Assembly (NCBI GenBank): GCA_902765485.1
Contig: CACWZZ010000013.1
Span: forward strand, 1-64,000
Length of the DNA stretch: 64,000 bases
Reading direction: 5' to 3'
Source of the DNA: an uncultured Bacteroidales bacterium
GTDB lineage: Bacteria; Bacteroidota; Bacteroidia; Bacteroidales; Paludibacteraceae
Shown one piece after another: positions 34,264 to 42,420 of this stretch. The notes under the pieces were generated by a model. It saw nothing but the letters and a program-made list of their open reading frames with translations, was not told where the DNA came from and searched no databases. Position 1 is the first letter of the stretch; the number at the start of each line of letters is the position of its first letter. Both the position numbers and the translations under genes were made by a program.

Positions 34264-35214
34264 TCAAATTTCAGGATAATAGCCGCCCTTTTTAGCAACA
34301 CCGCGGAAGGAGATTTGTTTGCTTTCGGTCAGTTGCTTGAGATAGCGCTGGGTGGTACGTAGACTGCGACCTAAGCGAGCAGAAAGCAAAGGAGCATTAA
34401 GCCCAGGAGTGTTTGTAATTGTTTCTAACAGACGTTTGGCAAAATCTTCGGCTTTTGGTGTCGGTTCATTGGCTTGGAACAGGCGCAGGATATCCAATTG
34501 GGTCATAATCACCCGATCGGCAATAAAACTATTGAAAACCGCCGCGTCTTTATGTCCCGCTTCCAAAGCTGCAACATATTCGGACCGGGTAACAGCTGGA
34601 ATGATAGCGATATTATAATCGTTGCGCAGCAATGCCAAATTCATTAACAACCGTGCTACCCGACCGTTGCCATCAATAAACGGATGGATGTATACAAACC
34701 GTTTGTGTAGTTCCGCCGCCAGTAAAACGGGATGAAGTTTTCCCTCATGATTCGTGTACCATTGTACCAGCTGTTGCATCCTTTTACTGATCTCCGTTAC
34801 CGGTGCAACAGCATATTGGCTGCCACTAATAAAAACCGGCACTTTTCTGTACTCACCGGCTCTCTCTGGGTCCACTTGCTGATAGAATAGTTTATGAAGC
34901 GTACGTACTGTCTCTTCTGTAATGGGCGCATCATGGCTCAGTTCGTAGAGGTAATCGTATGCTTTTGCATGCCCGACTGCCTCATACACATCACGTAATG
35001 GTTTGCCTTCAATAGTTAAACCGTCTTCGATAACAATCTTCGTTTCCGATTCAGTCAGACTGTTCCCCTCCAGCGCATTACTGGTATAAGTTAAACCGAC
35101 ACGATAATACTCGCGCAGCGATTGCAGCGTTTCATTGCTCAAGGGTCTAAATGCCCATAATTGTTGTTGCTGTCGTTCACATTGAGCTAATTTCTTTTGT
35201 AACTCAGATGCCAT
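34264..35214 (-). CDS. Fic-family protein with N-terminal inhibitory motif
   Basis: A 316-residue Fic protein that probably AMPylates (or otherwise modifies) a target protein. The catalytic motif is HPFIDGNGRVARLLMNL (about 173-189). The N-terminal segment YTSNALEGNSLT contains the S/TxxxEG/N inhibitory motif of class II Fic proteins (SNALEG). The C-terminal 60 residues (LNAPLLSARLGRSLRTTQRYLKQL) form a winged-helix domain, suggesting self-regulated transcription. No antitoxin gene is adjacent. It lies in a possible tRNA-Ser-linked insertion; the flank is AT-richer than its neighbours. Confidence 0.92.
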   Translation of the reverse strand: MASELQKKLAQCERQQQQLWAFRPLSNETLQSLREYYRVGLTYTSNALEGNSLTESETKIVIEDGLTIEGKPLRDVYEAVGHAKAYDYLYELSHDAPITEETVRTLHKLFYQQVDPERAGEYRKVPVFISGSQYAVAPVTEISKRMQQLVQWYTNHEGKLHPVLLAAELHKRFVYIHPFIDGNGRVARLLMNLALLRNDYNIAIIPAVTRSEYVAALEAGHKDAAVFNSFIADRVIMTQLDILRLFQANEPTPKAEDFAKRLLETITNTPGLNAPLLSARLGRSLRTTQRYLKQLTESKQISFRGVAKKGGYYPEI

Positions 35215-35289
35215 AATATATAAGTTTTACACCGCCAAATGGCAGTTTAAATACCGCCATATTTTATTTTACACCGCCAATTCCGGTTG

Positions 35290-35321
35290 CAAAGGTACTG
35301 CTTTTTTTTGAGATATGCAAA
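35290..35321 (-). promoter_or_regulatory. Fic gene promoter
   Basis: TTTGCATATCTC (from 35321), A-tract, TACCTTTG (35297-35290) on the minus strand. Confidence 0.72.
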
Positions 35322-35323
35322 TA

Positions 35324-35412
35324 AAAAACGCCCCGAGGGACGTTTTTTATTGTTGAGCGCAAGCAAAGCTTGCAGTTTAGTGCGGCTGTGCCGCGTTTAT
35401 TGCCTTCGGCGT
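35324..35412 (-). terminator. Terminator and small-hairpin run after the lipoprotein genes
   Basis: 35324-35349: AAAAAACG.CCC/GGG.CGTTTTTT with one mismatch. Upstream in the same transcript are three short hairpins: GCC/GGC around TTC, GCGGC/GCCGC around TGT, and GCAAGC/GCTTGC around AAA, spaced by GTTTA-type linkers. Confidence 0.6.
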
Positions 35413-36885
35413 TTAATTCAGGCGTACCATGACGGAGATGACTTGTCCGGCGGTGGATTCGCCCGGTTTGAAGACGCGTGCTTTGCCTTTGTTCTCACCG
35501 GCTACATCTACCATGATAGTTAATTGTTTACCATTCATAGTGATAGCCGTCTTTTGAAAGGATTGGGTGCTTGGATCATACTTGCCAAACGGTTTCTCCG
35601 TCACTATCTGTGCCTGGTAAGCATCGTATTCGCTCCAATCGATAACAACCTGTTCAGCTGCATCTTTTGATAAATCACAGATATAGAACGAGTGTTCATC
35701 GTTATTCATGATATAAGCGATATTATCGTAATAATCACTTTCGTTATCCGGGTAGTAGTCCGGCATATCCATGTGCGTGACTTTTTTGCCTTTAGGGTCA
35801 AAGGTAAACTTCTTATTGTGGTCAAGCCATGATAGCGTTTCGGTTTTGCTAATAGGGCCGGGTACGGTCTCAATGTCCGGCAATTCTGCGAGCAATTCAC
35901 CTACTTTGGCCTGAGCAACAGGCGATTCTTGTAAGTCTAAGGCATAGAAAGCAGTACCGTATCCGCGAATAACGGCAATGGCATATAGCGTATCATTGAT
36001 GGAAGATACATACCAATTAGCCTCTTTATGCTCCTCGCTTGTAATAGCAACAATGTCCAGCGTATTCGGGAAGAGCACTCCGGTCTTATACGTCCATCCC
36101 CATTCGCCTCCGCGATAGCTGATGTAACCGCCTATGGCACCTCGGTTGTCCGGAAGAATAGATTCGAAATAGAGCGTGTTCTCATGCATCATACGTACTT
36201 TCAGGTAATCGCCTTCGTCTTTGAGTTGGTACACCATTTTGGCATAGCCATATTCGCTTAAACAATACACCTCACCCTTCATACTCTCCACAATGGTGTA
36301 GATATCTGAAGGACGACGGTTTCCCGCCAGCGGATGTCCCCCAACACCGTATTCCAGATAAGGCATAATATTGTAATCCCATTCAAAAAGCGCACCGTCT
36401 TTGAGACGGACGAGGAAATGCTTGCTTAACATAGGGTCGCATTTTTTAGCCAACATGCTGTGGTATGGTTCTGCCACTTGGTCCAATTCCGGATAATCAT
36501 AGCGGCAATTATACAACCACAACCAATCTTTGCCTATTGGGTAGATATATTCCATAACAAGACGCATATGCGCCTGAACCATCTCTATAATTTCCCCTTT
36601 GCCACGACAATTGATGGTGTATGAGACTTCGACTAAAGTACCATCTTCCGAAACGGAATAGATGGGGTCTCTCATATCATAAACGGTGTCGCCTTCAGCA
36701 GCAGGAGCACGCCGTGGCGCATTTTGTGCATCAGAACTGATAGAAGCTAAGGCAAGCGCGTTAACTCCGTTTAAGTGCATACGCTTGAAGTCAATATCTC
36801 CAAGATCATTACCTCCTCCATCGCAAGAGGTCATACCTATTGCAGCCACTATGACCGCAAGGGCGTAAATGAAACGAGGTTTCAT
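35413..36885 (-). CDS. Lipoprotein, paralogue of the upstream gene
   Basis: A 490-residue protein with a lipoprotein signal (MKPRFIYALAVIVAAIGMTSC, Cys21). Not a family I recognise. It aligns by eye with the 511-residue gene upstream along its whole length: both have the acidic leader (FKRM...ALALAS), PIxxVSEDGTLVEVxYTI, GDDWLWLxNCxYDYP, FYICDLSKDAAE and the end KGKARVFKPGE.TAGQVISVMVRLN. The many Trp/Tyr/Asp and repeated beta strands suggest a propeller-like fold on the cell surface; this is inference. Confidence 0.85.
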   Translation of the reverse strand: MKPRFIYALAVIVAAIGMTSCDGGGNDLGDIDFKRMHLNGVNALALASISSDAQNAPRRAPAAEGDTVYDMRDPIYSVSEDGTLVEVSYTINCRGKGEIIEMVQAHMRLVMEYIYPIGKDWLWLYNCRYDYPELDQVAEPYHSMLAKKCDPMLSKHFLVRLKDGALFEWDYNIMPYLEYGVGGHPLAGNRRPSDIYTIVESMKGEVYCLSEYGYAKMVYQLKDEGDYLKVRMMHENTLYFESILPDNRGAIGGYISYRGGEWGWTYKTGVLFPNTLDIVAITSEEHKEANWYVSSINDTLYAIAVIRGYGTAFYALDLQESPVAQAKVGELLAELPDIETVPGPISKTETLSWLDHNKKFTFDPKGKKVTHMDMPDYYPDNESDYYDNIAYIMNNDEHSFYICDLSKDAAEQVVIDWSEYDAYQAQIVTEKPFGKYDPSTQSFQKTAITMNGKQLTIMVDVAGENKGKARVFKPGESTAGQVISVMVRLN

Positions 36886-36908
36886 ATTTGTAATTGGTTA
36901 TTGGTGAT

Positions 36909-38444
36909 TTAATTCAAACGAACCATGACGGAGATGACCTGCCCAGCGGTGTTTTCGCCCTCACGGAAAACGAGCGCCTTGCCTTTATATTCGCCAGATA
37001 CATAGATATAGATGTTCAGCATAGTGCCATCCGTCAACATGAGAGACGATCTGAACGATTGCGTATTGGGATCGTAGCTGATAGAACCGCTCTTACCGGG
37101 AACAATCTTCATCAGATATTCAGCCAAAGCGCTGTAATCAATGGTCACTTCCTCGGCGGCATCTTTCGATAGGTCGCAGATATAGAACGAACTCGGCAGC
37201 GGGTTTTGCGGGTCGTCTACGGAATAGGCTATGCCGTCATAATAACTATTCTCATCGCCTGGATAGTGTGCAGGCAGCACACGTTTGGCAACGGTCTTGG
37301 CTATCGGGTCAACAGAATAGATGGCATTGCCTTGCCACCACGTCATGACAGAGGTTTTATACGGTCTCTTGAACGGCCACATAGCAGTGGGAGTCCATAA
37401 TATCTGTTGGAGTGATTCGGCCGTTGTTTTACCCAAATTAACAAGTACATCTGTTGCAATCCACATATCCTGTGGATCTGTGATATGCTCAATGGCTAAT
37501 AACGCAGCATCTGTAACATACATATCTTCGGTATATTTGAAACCGATAGCATATAATGTATTGTTTATGCTGACCAAATGGATATTGCCATAGGGCTCTT
37601 TCCCTTCTTCTGTTTTGGACCAAACCAATTGGGTTTCACCCGGCTTGTCAGGAAAAATGAATGCGCCCTGTTCATAGATAATAGAGCCGAATATGCCACG
37701 GCTGTCGGGGAGCAGACATTCAGCTTGCTGCGTACTGTTAAGCATATTCACTACATTCAGGTAGTCGCCTTTGTCCTCCAATTTATAGACTCGTCCGTAA
37801 TAATCATCCAGCCCGCCCATAGAAGGACAAGAGAAAATATCTTTGCCCATTGTTTCCACTTCACCATAGACATCGCTTGGACGCCAGTAACCACGCCCAC
37901 GCCCAGGACGACCTTCCTCACGCGACCAAGCGAAAAGTGCACCATCAGACCTGCGGACAAGGAAATTCGACTCAAACCCAGCGTGCATCAAATTACGAAT
38001 CTGACCGCGCAAGGGCTCTTTGACCTCATCAATACCCGGGTAGTCGTACTCGCAGTTGACGAGCCAGAGCCAATCGTCACCGATCGCGTAGATGTACTGC
38101 GCTTTGAGGCGCATATTCGCCTTGATCATGTCCACGATTTCGCCGTTACCGACCACCTCAATGGTATAGTGTACTTCTACCAACGTGCCATCCTCGGAAA
38201 CCGTAAAAATGGGATTTGAGATATTATACTCCGGATCTCCCTCATCCATCAATGCCGCAGGCATGCGCGCCGGCGCGTTCTGTTGATTATTGCCATCGGA
38301 AGCCAATGCAAGCGCTTTTGCGCCGGCAATATTCATCCGTTTGAATTGCATGGAACTGACTTTGCCTCCACCGCTTTCGCAGGAGACGAGAAATAGCATG
38401 GCACATACTACAATGCCAAGTGCTGAAAGAACGTTTTTTCTCAT
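36909..38444 (-). CDS. Lipoprotein, first of a tandem pair
   Basis: A 511-residue lipoprotein (MRKNVLSALGIVVCAMLFLVSC, Cys22). Conserved blocks shared with its downstream paralogue include SEDGTLVEVHYTIEVVGNGEIVDM, GDDWLWLVNCEYDYPG, SSFYICDLSKDAAEEVTIDY and the terminal GEYKGKALVFREGENTAGQVISVMVRLN. Start ATG 38444 is set by the lipobox; the longer frame would begin in the leader. Cotranscribed with the paralogue after 23 bp. Function unknown. Confidence 0.85.
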   Translation of the reverse strand: MRKNVLSALGIVVCAMLFLVSCESGGGKVSSMQFKRMNIAGAKALALASDGNNQQNAPARMPAALMDEGDPEYNISNPIFTVSEDGTLVEVHYTIEVVGNGEIVDMIKANMRLKAQYIYAIGDDWLWLVNCEYDYPGIDEVKEPLRGQIRNLMHAGFESNFLVRRSDGALFAWSREEGRPGRGRGYWRPSDVYGEVETMGKDIFSCPSMGGLDDYYGRVYKLEDKGDYLNVVNMLNSTQQAECLLPDSRGIFGSIIYEQGAFIFPDKPGETQLVWSKTEEGKEPYGNIHLVSINNTLYAIGFKYTEDMYVTDAALLAIEHITDPQDMWIATDVLVNLGKTTAESLQQILWTPTAMWPFKRPYKTSVMTWWQGNAIYSVDPIAKTVAKRVLPAHYPGDENSYYDGIAYSVDDPQNPLPSSFYICDLSKDAAEEVTIDYSALAEYLMKIVPGKSGSISYDPNTQSFRSSLMLTDGTMLNIYIYVSGEYKGKALVFREGENTAGQVISVMVRLN

Positions 38445-38802
38445 AAAAAATGGGTATTTAAATCCGGCTCTTACACCTTCGCCGGGCTTGGTTTCTGCGC
38501 TCTTCCCATGCCACAAAAAAAGTATGGGCTCTCGCTTGTTGATATTGGTATTATCGGGCTTCCACTCCCATAGACTCCAATATATGCAGAAAGTCCACCT
38601 TTGCAGCGTGAACATTCGCGATATTTCGGAAGTCTATTACTGTTTGTGGAAGAGTGATAATATCCTAATAAAGCAAATGCTTAATTATGTATGTCAGTAA
38701 AATTCGTTTTTATGCCATAGGCGGTAAGTTGTTCAATTTTGCTGCAAAGGTACAGCTTTTTTTTGATATATGCAAGGATTTTAGCGTTTTGATTTGATTT
38801 TT
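38445..38802. other. Leader region of the lipoprotein pair
   Basis: About 300 nt between promoter (38745-38775) and start codon. It holds TATGGG/CCCATA arms (38567-38572 and 38523-38528) followed on the minus strand by seven T (38521-38515), a weak terminator-like structure. No gene seen. Confidence 0.5.
38745..38775 (-). promoter_or_regulatory. Promoter of the lipoprotein pair
   Basis: TTGCATATATC (from 38775), A-tract, TACCTTTG (38752-38745) on the minus strand. Confidence 0.72.
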
Positions 38803-39240
38803 TCAGGATTTGAGGTCTTGATAGATCATAGCACGAATGAAATTATCAAAGCGGAAATAATGTTTCTTCCGTCCACTTTTATCGACCGGAGCTTGTGGAT
38901 CCGGGTTCCCTTTCAGTTGCGCTTCAAAGCGGCATCTGAATTGCTCCAAGAGAGCCTTCTGCTCCTCCGTAGCGGTGTCCGGAAACTTATAGGCATAGAT
39001 CAACTGGGTCGTGCGTTTGGCAGCTTCCCCAAAATGTTGCAAATGAGCGAGTTCCGCTCCCTTGGGCGGATTTTGCTCATAGTCGCGTTTATGCCGCTGG
39101 AGATAGACTTCGGGGGCACATTTCTTGGAGACGCCACCCGCTGTGTCATGAAGATGTTTCTGGCGATTAATGAGTTTGTGTTCGCTGTCCAAGGCACCCT
39201 TGATCAGCTCGATGCCAGGAGAATAAAAAATTTTAGCCAT
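38803..39240 (-). CDS. Conserved-looking small protein of unknown function
   Basis: A 145-residue soluble, charged protein. It begins MAKIFYSPGIELIKGALDSEHKLINRQ and has a basic mid-part (SKKCAPEVYLQRHKRDYEQNPPKGAELAHLQHFGEAAKR) and a basic C-terminus (DKSGRKKHYFRFDNFIRAMIY). It resembles no family I can name; the K/R pattern could suit nucleic-acid binding. Preceded by an unusual leader of six 11-bp repeats (39355-39420) and its own promoter (39446-39476). Confidence 0.65.
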   Translation of the reverse strand: MAKIFYSPGIELIKGALDSEHKLINRQKHLHDTAGGVSKKCAPEVYLQRHKRDYEQNPPKGAELAHLQHFGEAAKRTTQLIYAYKFPDTATEEQKALLEQFRCRFEAQLKGNPDPQAPVDKSGRKKHYFRFDNFIRAMIYQDLKS

Positions 39241-39354
39241 ATTATTTGGTTTTTGAGGGTTAATTGTATATTTTTGCCATTCTTTTGGGGTATTGGCGTC
39301 GTAAGTACGTCGTATTTACGGCATAGGATTGTCAGGGGATGATGCCGATTATAA

Positions 39355-39420
39355 CATACTAATCACCTACTAATAACCTACTAAACACCTACTGGTTATA
39401 TACTAATTTTGTACTAATCA
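39355..39420. repeat. 11-bp tandem repeat, six copies
   Basis: Six consecutive 11-mers of the form CCTACTAATAA (others: CATACTAATCA, CCTACTAAACA, CCTACTGGTTA, TATACTAATTT, TGTACTAATCA). On the transcribed strand it lies in the 5' leader of the 145-residue gene. Confidence 0.85.
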
Positions 39421-39445
39421 CGGTGAGTTGAAAGCAAGTTGAGTG

Positions 39446-39476
39446 CAAAAGTAGTACTTTTTTTTGAATTGTGCAA
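39446..39476 (-). promoter_or_regulatory. Promoter of the 145-residue gene
   Basis: TTG (39476-39474), 20 bp, TACTTTTG (39453-39446) on the minus strand. Confidence 0.6.
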
Positions 39477-39531
39477 GAAAAAAAGAGAAAAGAGAGAAAA
39501 AATGACATAAAAGGCGATTTTTTTTCTTAGT

Positions 39532-39833
39532 GGGGGAAGGGAAAGGGGGAGAGAGAGGGCAACAGAGATGCCGGACACAGGACACCGCGGAACGGAAAAG
39601 CCGGCTTAATATGCCGGAACAATAAACAATGCTAATAACAACGCGGCATTCGATGCCGCGACAATAAACAAAGAACGCGGGGCTTACGCCACGCGAAGCC
39701 AACGAAGCCACCAGACCCCCTAAAGGGGGAGAGAGGGAATGGGGAGAGAGGGAAAGAGAGGGAGGGGGGGAAGGGAAAGGGGAGAGATCCAGCAACAGAG
39801 ATGCTGGACACAGGACACCGCGGGACGGAAAAG
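39532..39833. repeat. Direct repeat, about 69 bp
   Basis: 39532-39600 and 39766-39833 share a purine-rich start and then the block GCAACAGAGATG...GGACACAGGACACCGCGG with few changes; the copies are 234 bp apart. Confidence 0.75.
39711..39743. repeat. G/C palindrome copy 2
   Basis: ACCCCCTAAAGGGGGAGAGA then GGGAATGGGG; nearly identical to copy 3. Confidence 0.75.
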
Positions 39834-39888
39834 GGATAGGCTCGCCGGTACATCGGCGAGAGGTAGACGGATGGCGGGGACGGGCAGG

Positions 39889-39935
39889 AGAAAGGTGAAA
39901 GGTGAAAGGTGAAAGGGGAAAGGGGAAAGGAGAAA
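39889..39935. repeat. 7-bp repeat (GGTGAAA)
   Basis: Five or six copies of AAAGGTG shading into AAAGGGG, in non-coding DNA. Confidence 0.8.
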
Positions 39936-40230
39936 GACCGCTTCGCTAAAAGAGAAAAGACCGCAGGCGGTGCCTGCTCAAAGAGAAAAGCGAATTAGGG
40001 AATTAGGATGAGGGATGAGGAATGAGGAATGAGGAAAGGAAGGAAAAAAGATGGAAGGAAGGAAAAAAGATGGAAGGAAGGGCGGGCAATAACATTGCCC
40101 TGAAATGGACATAGAGACGAGACGGCAGAGCCGTGTCCAAATCAAATTTGGACGCAATGGAAGAAAGGGGCTCGCGCAAAAATGCGCGAGAAGGGAAAAG
40201 GCGAATTGGGGATTGGGAGACGGGGAGAGG

Positions 40231-40269
40231 AAGCCCCCCGGCCCCCTAAAGGGGGAGAGAGGGAATGGG
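40231..40269. repeat. G/C palindrome copy 3
   Basis: GCCCCCCGGCCCCCTAAAGG then GGGAGAGAGGGAATGGG, directly before the first YitT stop codon. Confidence 0.75.
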
Positions 40270-40284
40270 TATGGAAGGGGAGGG

Positions 40285-41292
40285 TTATTTGGGTTTGATT
40301 TTGTCGAAGCCGGAGCCGAAGACACCGCCTACATCGGCAATGGAAACCAAAGCTTCCGGGTCAATGGAATGGATGAGACTGAAGACAAGCGAACTCTCGG
40401 GTTTACGGACCAAGACGGAGATCACTTTGACCGGTTTTTTCGAATACCAGCCGGTGCCATCCAAGACTGTCACTCCGCGGTTGACGGTCGTATTGATCGC
40501 TGTGGCGATCTCATCGTATTTGGAGGAATAAATCAAGAAATGGACAGAACGATGCAGGCGCGCCATGAGCCAATCCACAGCGACCGTATAAGAGAGCGTC
40601 ATGGCTACACCGTAGAGGACACGCTTGATTTTAAGGAATAGCAGGCCCCCCTCAATTCCCCCCTGGAGGGGGGAAGAATGGGTGTATTCCTGCAACATGG
40701 ATTCCGGAAGGGGGAGGAAGAAAGCGGAGGCGATGATGACTACGTCACACGCCAGCATGATATTTCCGAGAGATATATTACGATAGTGGTTGACGATCAT
40801 CGCCACAATATCCGTTCCTCCGGAGGAGCCGTTCGCCGCCAAGACACAGCCGAGCGAGAGCCCAAAGACAAAACCTCCGATGATCGCCCCGAGCCATGGG
40901 TCTTCGATAATAGGTTGCGGCAAGATCGGAATGACACGATACCAGAAAGTGATTGCTGCTACGCCCACCATCGTACGGATGGTGAAGCGCCAGCCGACCG
41001 TCAAACCGGCAATGAGAAGCAGTATCGCATTGAAAACGAAGGTAGTAAGCCAAACCGGAATCGCTCCTCCATATTCGGGAAAGAGCGAAGGGAAGAGTCC
41101 GCCTGTGACATAATAAATAGCCGAACAGATACCCGTGAGCCCTCCGCCGACGAAAGCGTGCGGCAAAAGTACCCAGTTGACCATCAACGCCATCGGGGCG
41201 ATGCCGATGATAATAACCAAGTATTCAAATATGGTACGCGCGCGGGAGGTGCTGGGCGCGTTGTGGGGGTTGAAAAAATGGCTGTAACGCAT
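40285..41292 (-). CDS. YitT-family membrane protein (paralogue 1)
   Basis: A 335-residue protein of the YitT/DUF161 group: five hydrophobic segments (for example TIFEYLVIIIGIAPMALMVNWVLL and PVWLTTFVFNAILLLIAGLTVGW) with the family motif LAANGSSGGTDIVAMIVNHY, then a cytoplasmic DUF2179 domain (NRGVTVLDGTGWYSKKPVKVISVLV). Function is not established in the family. It carries an insertion YTHSSPLQGGIEGGLLF in a loop after the fifth segment, coded by a G/C palindrome that its paralogue lacks at this position. Follows paralogue 2 across a long TTTCACC array. Confidence 0.9.
   Translation of the reverse strand: MRYSHFFNPHNAPSTSRARTIFEYLVIIIGIAPMALMVNWVLLPHAFVGGGLTGICSAIYYVTGGLFPSLFPEYGGAIPVWLTTFVFNAILLLIAGLTVGWRFTIRTMVGVAAITFWYRVIPILPQPIIEDPWLGAIIGGFVFGLSLGCVLAANGSSGGTDIVAMIVNHYRNISLGNIMLACDVVIIASAFFLPLPESMLQEYTHSSPLQGGIEGGLLFLKIKRVLYGVAMTLSYTVAVDWLMARLHRSVHFLIYSSKYDEIATAINTTVNRGVTVLDGTGWYSKKPVKVISVLVRKPESSLVFSLIHSIDPEALVSIADVGGVFGSGFDKIKPK
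40641..40680. repeat. G/C palindrome copy 4 (inside YitT paralogue 1)
   Basis: On the minus strand TTCTTCCCCCCTCCAGGGGG then GAATTGAGGGGGGCCTGC. Read in frame as SSPLQGGIEGGLLF. Confidence 0.85.
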
Positions 41293-41298
41293 GGAAAA

Positions 41299-41363
41299 GT
41301 GAAAGGTGAAAGGTGAAAGGTGAAAGGTGAAAGGTGAAAGGTGAAAGGTGAAAGGTGAAAGGG
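41299..41363. repeat. 7-bp repeat (GGTGAAA), about nine copies
   Basis: Nine nearly perfect copies of GTGAAAG between the two YitT genes. In the sense direction it reads CTTTCAC, the opposite orientation to the copies at 25999 and 55311. Confidence 0.92.
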
Positions 41364-42356
41364 TTATTTGCCGTTGGTCATGGGGTCGAAGCCCTGCCCG
41401 AAGACACCACGGACTTGACTTTGGCTGACAAACGCATTGGGGTCGATCGATCGTACAAGCCGGAAGATCGTAGCCGATTCATAGGAACGGGCTATCGTTG
41501 TGACGACCTTCATCGGCTGCCTGTTATAGCCGCCCTCCGCCTCAAGGAAGGTGCAGCCCCTGTGCGCCTGGGTAATGATCGCTTCCGCTATCTCATCGGG
41601 TTTCTGGGTGAAGATCATGAACTGGACGGATTGCCTCATTCGGTTCATGACCCAATCCACCGCCGTAGAGGACATGAAAGTGTATGTAAGACCGAAGAGT
41701 ATCTTCTCAATCGCGCCCTGCGTTCCCGCCGCCTGAATGGTAGGGAGGAAGAAAGCCGACGAGATAATAAGCAGATCCGACATCATCAACACCCGTCCCA
41801 TCGGCAGGTGATGGTATTTATTAACAATCATGGCAATAATATCCGTTCCTCCGGTCGAGCCGTTGTTGAGGAAACAGATGCCGAGGAAACAGCCTGTGAA
41901 TAGTCCTCCTATGACGACCGCCATGAACGAGTCGGTCAACAAAGGGACCGTAGCAATCGGGATCACTTTGAGCCATATTGTCAGCCATAGTACGCCCCAG
42001 ATCGTGCGGAGGGCATACCTCCAGCCGACCGTGATCGCCGCCAGAATAAGCAGCAAGATATTGATGAGCGCAGAGGAGAGCCAGATCGGCACGTATGTGT
42101 TCGTAGCAAAATAAATGATCTCGCATAGACCTGTTACTCCTCCTCCGACGATAGCATGCGGCACAAGAAGTTGGTTGACCGTAAGGGCATAAGGAATGGT
42201 GCTGATGACGATCATCAGAAATTCCTTGATCGTGATCCACGGCAACATGCGGCGGTATTGGCGGAGGTGAAGCCCCCCTCGCTCCCCCCGTGAAGGGGGG
42301 AAGAATGAAGGGGAGGAGAATTGGTGGTTTGTGGTTTGTGATTTGTTGTTGGTCAT
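41364..42356 (-). CDS. YitT-family membrane protein (paralogue 2)
   Basis: A 330-residue paralogue of the downstream gene: TIKEFLMIVISTIPYALTVNQLLVPHAIVGGGVTGLCE, LNNGSTGGTDIIAMIVNKYHH and a C-terminal DUF2179 domain (HRGCTFLEAEGGYNRQPMKVVTTIA). The N-terminal 30 residues (SSPSFFPPSRGERGGLHLRQ) are coded by a G/C palindrome; the true start may therefore be ATG inside MLPWITIKEF near 42247, with the palindrome as leader. The tandem pair probably forms one operon. Confidence 0.88.
   Translation of the reverse strand: MTNNKSQTTNHQFSSPSFFPPSRGERGGLHLRQYRRMLPWITIKEFLMIVISTIPYALTVNQLLVPHAIVGGGVTGLCEIIYFATNTYVPIWLSSALINILLLILAAITVGWRYALRTIWGVLWLTIWLKVIPIATVPLLTDSFMAVVIGGLFTGCFLGICFLNNGSTGGTDIIAMIVNKYHHLPMGRVLMMSDLLIISSAFFLPTIQAAGTQGAIEKILFGLTYTFMSSTAVDWVMNRMRQSVQFMIFTQKPDEIAEAIITQAHRGCTFLEAEGGYNRQPMKVVTTIARSYESATIFRLVRSIDPNAFVSQSQVRGVFGQGFDPMTNGK
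42269..42312. repeat. G/C palindrome copy 5 (5' end of YitT paralogue 2)
   Basis: On the minus strand CATTCTTCCCCCCTTCACGG then GGGGAGCGAGGGGGGCTTC; closest to copy 4. Confidence 0.82.
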
Positions 42357-42360
42357 TATT

Positions 42361-42420
42361 TATAATTGCTTCGCGGCAAGCCGCAATAGATAATTGCTGC
42401 GACCAAAGGTCGCGGAATAT
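42361..42420. repeat. Paired hairpins after gcvP
   Basis: GCGGCAAGCCGC and GCGACCAAAGGTCGC with TAATTGC linkers, immediately after the gcvP stop codon. The 60-bp layout resembles the hairpin run at 35350-35412. Confidence 0.6.

Larger units (their letters stand above)
39241..40284. other. 1-kb non-coding, purine-rich, hairpin-rich region
   Basis: No gene. The plus strand is strongly purine-rich. It contains the 11-bp repeat (39355-39420), a 69-bp direct repeat (39532-39600 and 39766-39833), a GGTGAAA array (39889-39935), two G/C palindromes (39711, 40231) and many perfect small hairpins, each with a different stem: CGCGGCATTCGATGCCGCG, CTCGCCG/CGGCGAG, ACGGCAGAGCCGT, GTCCAAAT/ATTTGGAC and CTCGCGC/GCGCGAG. 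Confidence 0.75.

Noticed and set aside
36894-38219. Several plus-strand open frames opposite the lipoprotein genes.
   Set aside because: They lack start signals, promoters and family features, and the minus-strand frames have clear lipoprotein signals.
39711-40269. Mobile element with transposase around the G/C palindromes.
   Set aside because: No transposase-like frame and no terminal repeats or target duplications are visible near any copy.
39241-40284. A CRISPR array in the repeat-rich non-coding region.
   Set aside because: There is no constant repeat of 25-40 bp with regular unique spacers; the repeats are short and irregular, and no cas genes are present.
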